From Patiria miniata (Eukaryota > Echinodermata > Asteroidea > Valvatida > Asterinidae), in the NCBI RefSeq assembly GCF_015706575.1, contig NW_024037076.1, positions 868,001 to 932,000 on the forward strand: a stretch of DNA of 64,000 bases. Direction: 5' to 3'. A program made the position numbers and the translations under genes. Of the stretch, positions 56,581 through 64,000 are shown one piece after another. Under the pieces are notes generated by a model. That model was not told the origin of the DNA, did no database searches, and saw nothing but the letters and a program-made list of their open reading frames with translations. Every line of letters begins with the position of its first letter. The stretch's first letter is position 1.

Positions 56581-56710
56581 TAAGTTTGCGGTAGCACCAT
56601 GGGAATAAATCTCTTTTGTGAGTATGTGTGGTTCTGGAAAAAAGCGGTTCGTTTCAGAACCACACATACTCACAAAAGAGATTTATTCACATAGTGCTAC
56701 TGCAAACTTA
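56581..56710. mobile_element. Hairpin MITE, TAAGTTTGCGGTAGCAC ends
   Basis: 130 bp, ends TAAGTTTGCGGTAGCACCAT / TAAGTTTGCAGTAGCACTAT (opposite strand), arms of about 53 bp (TCTCTTTTGTGAGTATGTGT) around a loop with AAAGCGGTTC. Stable fold; family likely abundant in the genome. Confidence 0.8.
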
Positions 56711-56862
56711 ACATCCATATTGAACAAATATTACTCAAATAGGCCTAAAGTTGTCAGCTAGCTGTCAATTAAAACAGTTTTCTATACATACAGGTTTGAC
56801 ACTGATGCCCCTCCCCGACAGCCCCTCCCCATAACCACCCCGATACGTTTATCCCTCTATAT

Positions 56863-57398
56863 TAGCCTTTCACCAAGGCCATCGTGGCTTAACTTGCCCG
56901 CATTCAAAGCGGCGAAAAAGGGAAGTGACTGGAGAGGGAGACCACACATGCGAGTAGCGAAGCCACGAGGGCCTTTTGTAACTTGTCGAGAAATTCTTAT
57001 GTTTTTCTTTATAATCTCGATTTTTGCTACCCCAAAAGGGGTACTTTAACTTTACTTAAAAAGGTATTTCAAGACATTTGTTGATGGTGTAAACTTATTT
57101 TTCATCTGAAATCTACAGTTATGTGCTCTTACGTTTTCCTTACTCACCCTTCTTTTAAAATGGAAGCGACTAGGCAAAATTTGCATTGTGATAGGTTTTT
57201 ATGCAAATAAGAAGCATGCCGAAGGATACTTCGGCATGCTTCTTATTTGCATAAAAACTATGAATCATTCAACAAAATCAAGTTGTAAAAGGCCTCGTGG
57301 CTTTGCCACTCGTTTGTGCTGACTTAATCTTTGCTCCAGTCACTTTTGGTCTTCGCAACTCCGCCGCTCTAAGCCACGATGGCCTGGGCGAAAGGCTA
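56863..57398. mobile_element. TIR element with 8-bp target duplication
   Basis: Perfect duplication CTCTATAT at 56855-56862 and 57399-57406. Ends TAGCCTTTCACCAAGGCCAT / TAGCCTTTCGCCCAGGCCAT, with about 120 bp of inverted similarity each side. Encodes nothing recognisable. A separate perfect hairpin lies inside at 57191-57261. Confidence 0.85.
57191..57261. repeat. Perfect hairpin containing ATGCAAAT octamers
   Basis: TTTTATGCAAATAAGAAGCA continuing TGCCGAAG, then a GATA loop, then the exact complement; stem about 30 bp. Sits near the middle of the 56863-57398 element. Confidence 0.85.
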
Positions 57399-58005
57399 CT
57401 CTATATGAATACGATCAAATACATGCATCAATATCAAATACCGATGAATCATAACAATAAACTGGCGGACATGAACACTTTTGCGCTTTACTACAGTAAT
57501 GTTAATTTTGGGGCCGCCTTAGGATCTGCCCAAATAAATAGGCCAAAACTCCGTCCGCCGAGATCATGAATAAAGGATATACACGCAAATTATTCTATTC
57601 TAGAGAGTTCTGAGAGCTAAGGAATTGGGGAATTTCATGAGATATGGTGCTGCACCTCTGGCCCAGACTTTGGGCTTCCTATTCCGAGCATTTTTTAAAA
57701 ATGTATTTGGGCCTGAAAGTGGCGCTATTAACCATGTTTACCATGGCTACTGTTCGACTTTGGAAACATTACTCGTAAAAGGGGTCGTCTTCTTTGGTGA
57801 GAATTTCTCGAAAAGTCAGTGGTTAACGCATTGAAAAAACTGAAAAGAAAATGAAAGGTAACATGTTGACCATCATTTTTCTTTGCAGCCGGAACACCTG
57901 TGAGAGTTCTGAGTATTTGTAAAAGTATTTTTGAAGTATGGGCATTTAGCACTGGTGTCTATGGGAATGTCCATGGGAGCCCTAGCTATAGCATATCAAC
58001 ATAAC

Positions 58006-58104
58006 CTCGTCCGCAGGGTCTCCTTGATTGCCAACCTGGATTCCATGAGAGAGCAGGTAGTGGTGGGAGCGTACACGTACTACTGGAGACCCTGAGGACA
58101 AAGT
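58006..58104. mobile_element. Short MITE, CTCGTCCGCAGGGTCTCC ends
   Basis: CTCGTCCGCAGGGTCTCC at left, TTTGTCCTCAGGGTCTCCAG on the opposite strand at right; about 99 bp. Confidence 0.6.
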
Positions 58105-58493
58105 TGGAGTCGGAATAAATAAATGTGACAAAAAGAGGGCGCTGTTTCATCTACACGACTTGAATGAAAATAAGGTTATTTCCATAATGCATTGCGAAAC
58201 GGCATTGCGAAACAGGAAACAACTTGCATTTATTGTTTGGACTTGAACATCTCCCTTGAAAACTGTAATTAAAAGTTACACATTTGAAGGTGCAGTGCTC
58301 ACAACGACAGCTCGGCAAGACTGAAGTTTGACTGTTTTTCAGCAAATTGTAGTAAGTATAGAAACTGTGATACAATTATTTTTATTGCAACAAAAGTTTT
58401 TGCCAACTTTTAGTCATGTTAGTTCGCGCAAGTTGACGTAAGCCTATAAGTAGACCTACGGCTATGAGTCATAGCCATAGGCCCAAGGGCGCA

Positions 58494-58753
58494 TCCAGGG
58501 GACGAGCCCCATATTTTACATTTACGTGACGTCGCAAAACAGGCAGCCACTTCGTACACCATCATCTTTTGCTCAACAAAATGGTTAGAGGGGTCACAAA
58601 TTGTCTCGGATCGCACCACAGAGCATCTAAAATGCATTTTAAAAATTGGGGTTCTTAAGCGGGTCCCAAACCCACGGAGTACAATTTTTGACCCACGTAT
58701 GTTTGGGGAAAAATGTTTCCCCCAGCAAACATTGTGTTCTGGATCCGCCCATG
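58494..58753. mobile_element. MITE of the CAAGGGCGGATCC family
   Basis: Ends CAAGGGCGCATCCAG / CATGGGCGGATCCAGAACAC. Flanked by CATAGGCC (58486-58493) and CATAGGTC (58754-58761), an 8-bp duplication with one change, indicating hAT-like insertion. Internal GTGACGTCGCAAAA as in 26740-26989. Confidence 0.8.
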
Positions 58754-60015
58754 CATAGGTCTACACAATATTGCATCGTGGATGTGGATAACAAACCAGG
58801 CAATCTGTGTACAAACCTATGGGGCTAGCTGTGCACTAGTTGAAACAACCATATTGATTCCTTCTCACTGCATAACGAATTGAGCGATCATCTTTTCATC
58901 ATGTTTGTACATAATTACATGTGTATAACTTAACACCGTATAGCTGATAGTGTTACGCCGCAACTTAATTCACCACGCTCACAACTTTGGCTGGGATCGT
59001 CCCAACCATGTGTTCCAGTTCAGTTGAGACACTTTAGATAGGATGGGCCCAGACTGGGACCTTGAGTGCAGAACAACATAAGGATGCATACCTGCAAATA
59101 AACTCCCATAGACACTAGTGCTAAATGCACATACTTCAAAATTCTTTTAAAAATACTCAAAACTCTCACAGGTATTCAAGCTGCACACAAAAATGATGAT
59201 CAATGTGTCATCTTTCATTTTCTTTTCAATTTTTGGTGGGTGGACCATTGACTTTTCGAAATATTTTCACGCAAAGAAGACGGCCCCTATTTTTCCCAAA
59301 GCGGAAAAGTAGCCATCTTGAAAAACGATCCCTCCACAACATGGCAAAATAGCGCCACTTTCGAGCCCAATAGCATCCAAAATGCTCAGAATTGGAAGCC
59401 CCAAGTCCGGGCCAGGGGTTCATTACCATATCTCTTCAATTCCCCAATTTTACGGCGCTCAGAACTCTCTAATATAGAATATTTTGATGGTATAACTTTT
59501 ATTCATGAGCTTGGCGGATCGATTTACCGGTGTGCACCCTATAATAGCAGACAACTTTTAAATTTTAACACAAGACCACATTCAGGACAAGCAGAATATC
59601 TCCAAAGTCAATATTTTGAAAAAAAAAATTAAAGAAAAATATTATCCGAGGTCGATAATAAGCCCGAAAATAGTGATTGTTTTGCCCCTGCTAAGCTGTA
59701 GAGCGCTCCCAGCGACAATAAATTGAGTTTCAGCTACTTTTAAGCTCAAAATGCCCCCCCCCCCCTTTTCAACTATCAATTGTTGTAATCGGGTGATAGC
59801 CTACTGCTCCCTTATGATTTGGAACCATCCGTTACGGAAAAAACCCTTGTTGATACCTTTAAAACACTTTTTTCCCCCTCCCCGTAGGTTCCGCCCACTG
59901 AAAAGACCACTGCCGCGGCACAGCGCATGCGCGAAACGGCCATCTTTGTGATTCTTTATAGGGTGCATACCTGCAAATAAACTCCCATAGACACTAGTGC
60001 TAAATGCCCATTATT

Positions 60016-62196
60016 CCTTATCACCAGGCATAGATATGGGAACTACTTTGTCTTCATTGTCTGGACCATTTTTAGATCATTGGAATAATGTCGGTCCCTC
60101 CTATTGTTTGATCATTCAGTCAAAGACAGTCAAAAATAAATGTGTTCCCTTTGCCCTGCCATGCATTTGTATAGAGGCTATAGTATATTTATAAAAACCG
60201 AATCTGATCGCATACGTGAAACACTGTGAGTATTGTAGTCAAATATTAACAGACGAAAGAGGCAGGTCATGTACAGCTGGCATACCGGTATCAATCACCT
60301 CCAGTCAAAGCATAGCTCAATTTAAACAGGGGAATTCACTGTTAAAAACACGGTCACTTGATTGATTGTGAGTTTGTGAACGGAGCGGATAGTGCTAGCA
60401 GCTTGAAAACACAAACATGACTGAAGTTTTATTTCCTCATTTTAAGGCACTCAAATAATAATATACATGTGCACCATGTGATTTTAATTTTGCATGCAAG
60501 GGTTTTCCCTTGTAATTTTAAGCAGTGGTCATTGATCGTCAGTTAGTTTTGGAGTCGTGTCAAACTGAACATAGACCCCAAAGTTCCATACATTTCCTTG
60601 TTGAGTTTCTCTTTCAGCACCTAATAATTTCAAAACTGAAACATGTTACATGTAAACATACATGTATGTATATAAGTACATGCATAGCCTTTGTATTTTG
60701 TATGTTTGATTAAAATACTTTGCAAATAAGGAAAAGCAGTTAAGACAAAATAATATGCAAAGGTACCGGTAAGTGGGAGTTTTTAGTGTGTGTGTGTGTG
60801 TTTTTTTGTAAGTTTTTCTTTTTGAATTGCGTGTTTTCGTACGTGTCTGTCTGTTTTGACAGGTTTCTGTTATTGCTCTATGGCCTTCATAGGGGGACCG
60901 ATTTAAGCCGCTCCACCCCCACCCCTATTCACACCCCATCCCCCACCCCTACCCCCACCCCGATGTACTTCATTTAATACAAAAGGGGCGTGTTATTAAA
61001 AGGACACGTTTGTTCTTGATCAACAATCTGCATTGATGCTGTGTAATAAATCAATGTTCTCTTACTGTTTATTTTTGTTTTACTTTACGTTCTATATTAA
61101 ATTTTTCAGGGCCAGGAAAAGTACAAGTCTGCACTTTTTAAAAAAAAAATATGTTCCACTGAAAAAAAAAGTCATGCATAAGTAGTCAGCAATTCGTAAA
61201 GTTCAAATCTTGTGAGTTGGGCACAGACACGGCAAGGGCGGATCCAGAACACAATTTTTGGGGGGGCCAAAAAAAAAGGTGTAACTTGGTCCCCCAAAAA
61301 TGTGGGTCAAAATTTTTTGATTCTAGATGCTCTGTGGTGCAATCTGAGGCAATTTCTGACCACTTAACCAATGTTTTTTTAAGGAAAAGATGGTGGTGTA
61401 CTCATTGCCTGCCTTTATTGCGAGGTCACATAAAAAACAAAATTGGTTTCGGGGTTTTTTTTTGGGGGGGGGGCCATGGCCCCCTTTGGCCCCCCCCCCC
61501 CCCCCCCCCCCCTGGATCCGCCCTTGAGACACGGTCATTGTGGGGATCTTGATCAAAACTGAATGGAAAAAATGCAATACAAAATATGGAATTTAAACCC
61601 ATGGCTTTGGGTTTTTTTCTTTTGAATGCAAATGGAAGTCTATAAAACCTTCCTCGGGCATACCAAAAAAAACCCAAAGCCAGTGAAAAGTCTCATGTAG
61701 TTTACAATTTCCGTGTTTCATGTGACTTTCCAGTAGAATGTGTGTTATTCTAGCAAACTACCACATCAGCACTATCATGGCAAACATTACATGTACTTTG
61801 ACTTGCTCTTTTTTTTAACACAATCTCCCTCGTGTTAAACTTAAGCTCCATGCATGGTGACTTGCGCTATCCAGGAATTGATAAAATGTGCATTTTGACC
61901 AGATGTTTTTATTGCGATAATACTAAAGTCAACATATTATCATATGGCAACTAAATGGCGTCTACGCCTACATGTATTAATAATTGAGCTTTACATGGGT
62001 GGTACATGTACATATGAAAACGCGGCATAATCAAGTTGTGTTTTTTTCATGTAATTTCCCACATGACTTTGTTTCCCCGTTGTTGATATTTTATAACCCT
62101 ATGCAGTGCACTGTGACATGACTTAAAAATGTTGTTATGTTGACATATTGCTGCATGCCACACTGTCTTGGTTTTATGTAGTGCAAATGAATTATA
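60016..62196 (+). repeat. 2.2-kb tandem duplication, copy 1
   Basis: Begins CCTTATCACCAGGCATAGAT and is followed directly by copy 2 at 62197 with the same start. Identity is high throughout, with small indels in simple-sequence tracts. Copy 1 is 302 bp longer because of a MITE plus its target duplication. Both copies keep an open stretch just after the CAG (GIDMGTTLSSLSGPFLDHWN and on, stop near 60192); I do not recognise it, and it could be a small exon or chance. Confidence 0.9.
61233..61526. mobile_element. hAT-type MITE with perfect 8-bp duplication
   Basis: Ends CAAGGGCGGATCCAGAACAC / CAAGGGCGGATCCAGG, flanked by AGACACGG on both sides (61225-61232, 61527-61534). The tandem copy at 63409-63416 shows the single, uninterrupted target (AAACACGG), so insertion followed the duplication. 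Contains G and C homopolymers and no coding content. Confidence 0.92.
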
Positions 62197-64000
62197 CCTT
62201 ATCACCAGGCATAGATATGGGAACTACTTTGTCTTCATTGTCTGGACCATTTTTAGATCATTGGAATAATGTCGGTCCCTCCTATTGTTTGATCATTCAG
62301 TCAAAGACAGTCAAAAATAAGTTTGTTCCCTTTGCCCTGCCATGCATTTGTATAGAGGCTATAGTATATTTATAAAAAAAACGTCTGAATCTGATCGCAT
62401 ACGTGAAACACTGTGAATAAATACAATGTAGTCAAATATTAACAGACGAAAGAGGCAGGTCATGTACAGCTGGCATACTGGTATCGATCACCTCCAGTCA
62501 AAGCATAGCTCAATTTAAACAGGGGAATTCACTGTTAAAAAAAACGGTCACTTGATTGATTGTGAGTTTGTGAACGAAGCGGATAGTGCTGGCAGCTTGA
62601 AAACACAAAAATGACTGAAGTTCTATTTCCTCATTTTAAGGCACTCAAATAATAATATACATGTGCACCATGTGATTTTAATTTTGCATGTAAGGGGGTT
62701 TCCTTTGTAATTTTAAGCAGTGGTCATTGATCGTCAGTTAGTTTTGGAGTCGTGTCAAACTGAACATAGACCCAAAATTTCCATACATTTCCTTGTTGAG
62801 TTTCTCTTTCACCACCTATTAATTTCAAAACTGAAACATGTTACATGTAAACATATGTATATAAGTACATGCATAGCATTTGTATTTTGTATGTTTGATT
62901 AAAACACTTTGCAAATAAGGAAAAGCGGTTAAGACAAAATAATATGCAAAGGTACGGGTATGTGGGAGTTTTTAGTATGTGTGTGTGTTTTTTGTAAGTT
63001 TTTCTTTTTGAATTGCGTGTTTTCGTACGTGTCTGTCTGTTTTGACAGGTTTCTGTTAAGCTCTATGGCCTTCATAGGGGGACCGATTTAGGCCGCTCAA
63101 CCCCCACCCCCACCCCTATTCGCACCCCCATCCCCCACCCCTACCCCCACCCCCATGTACTTCATTTAGGGGCGTGTTATTAAAAGGACACGTTTGTTCA
63201 TGATCAACAATCTGCATTGATGCTGTGTTATTTTTTATCATTTTTTCTTACTGTTTATATTTGTTTTACTTCACGTTCTATACTAAATTTTCCAGGGCCA
63301 GGAAAAGTGCAAGTCTGCACTTTTTTTAAAAAATATTTTCCACTGAAAAAAAAAGTCATGCATAAGTAGTCAGCAATTCGTAAAGTTGAAATTTTGTGAG
63401 TTGGGCACAAACACGGTCATTGTGGAGATCTTGATCAAAAATGAATGGAAAAAATGCAATACAAAATATGGAATTTAAACCCATGGCTTTGGGTTTTTTC
63501 TTTTGAATGCAAATGGAAGTCTATAAAACCTTCCTCGGGCATACCTAAAAAAAACAAAGCCAGTAAAAAGTCTCATGTAGTTTACAATTTCCGTGTTTCA
63601 TGTGACTTCCCAGTAGAATGTGTGTTATTCTAGCAAACTACCACATCAGCACTATCATGGCAAACATTACATGTACTTTGACTTGCTTTTTTTTTTTTTT
63701 TACACAATCTCCCTTGTGTTAAACTTAAGCTTCATGCATGGTGACTTGCGCTATTCAGGAATTGATTAAATGTGCATTTTGACCAGATGTTTTCATTGCG
63801 ATAATACTTAAGTCAACATATTATCATACGGCAACCAAATGGCGTCTACGCCTACATGTATTAATAATGGAACTTTACATGGATGGTACATGTACATATA
63901 AAAATGCGGTATAATCAAGGGGTTTTTTTTCATTTAATTTCACGCATGACTTTGTTTCCCTTTGTTGACATTTTATAACCCTATGCGGTGCACTGTGACA
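62197..64000 (+). repeat. 2.2-kb tandem duplication, copy 2 (runs off the window)
   Basis: Homologous to 60016-62118 without the MITE; the last base shown corresponds to about 62118, so some 80 bp of the unit, or further units, lie beyond the edge. Retains the same open stretch (62197-62375) with a C to F change and unchanged neighbours. Confidence 0.9.

Larger units (their letters stand above)
57555..59525. repeat. Large inverted repeat with about 440-bp arms
   Basis: Left arm about 57555-57995 (TCATGAATAAAGGATAT, TCTAGAGAGTTCTGAG, CGAAAAGTCA, AACACCTGTGAGAGTTCTGA, TAGCACTGGTGTCTATGGGA) is mirrored at about 59075-59525, with moderate divergence. The middle holds two smaller MITEs (58006-58104, 58494-58753). 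Part of the right arm end (CTGCAAATAAACTCCCATAG) recurs at 59971. Small ORFs in the arms are not recognisable genes. Confidence 0.75.

Noticed and set aside
61217-61677. Gly/Pro-rich open frames on both strands
   Set aside because: Produced by G and C homopolymers inside the MITE at 61233-61526.
1-64000. Endogenous retrovirus, LTR or Polinton-type elements
   Set aside because: I saw no gag-pol signatures, paired LTRs or capsid/polymerase frames; absence is by eye and not exhaustive.

Overview
The window looks like nuclear DNA of an invertebrate deuterostome, most likely an echinoderm (a sea star is my best guess, not proven). Reasons: AT-rich sequence packed with MITEs and tRNA-derived SINEs, genes split by GT-AG introns, and a local cluster of NLR-type innate immune receptors (NACHT plus leucine-rich repeats) together with Death and CARD domain exons. 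No rRNA, functional tRNA, CRISPR or retrovirus-like element was recognised.

The backbone is three copies of one NLR gene unit, all on the + strand. Each has a short exon A holding (or once holding) a 48-bp coding minisatellite, a 120-123 bp exon B encoding a Gly/Asn-rich peptide with a short hydrophobic core that resembles RHIM/amyloid signalling motifs, and a large exon C encoding NACHT plus LRRs. NLR1 is at 13.45-17.81 kb, NLR2 at 28.90-34.12 kb and NLR3 at 45.28-51.08 kb. The A-B and B-C junctions are phase 1 in all three. NLR1 and NLR3 have intact exons C (867 and 1021 codons). In NLR2 exon C is a pseudogene: it carries point lesions, a 336-bp MITE sits in the Walker A motif, and it ends before the LRRs. 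Exons A and B of NLR2 stay open, and just downstream lie an intact Death-domain exon and a C-terminal exon in matching phase. This locus could therefore make a small RHIM-like plus Death-domain adaptor, the layout of insect IMD; this is the most interesting inference in the window.

A separate 5' duplicon occurs at 4.5-6.3, 21.8-24.2 and 55.0-56.5 kb. It carries a YY1-like CCGCCATCTT site, a 9-codon first exon with a good donor (two of three copies), a fossil tetraspanin last-helix exon and, in two copies, a tRNA-derived SINE. It lies upstream of NLR1 and NLR2, and the third copy may precede another unit beyond the window. A CARD-like exon at 0.46-0.81 kb belongs to a gene extending off the left edge.

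The rest is mostly repeats: three tandem 1.2-1.5 kb units (8.5-12.6 kb), several MITE families with clear terminal inverted repeats and, in four cases, 8-bp or 4-bp target duplications (22.87-23.87, 38.01-38.90, 56.86-57.40, 61.23-61.53 kb), a nest of palindromes (37.9-42.9 kb), two LINE remnants (3.7-4.4 kb minus, 52.3-53.6 kb plus), and a 2.2-kb tandem duplication (60.0-64.0 kb) whose second copy preserves an empty insertion site.
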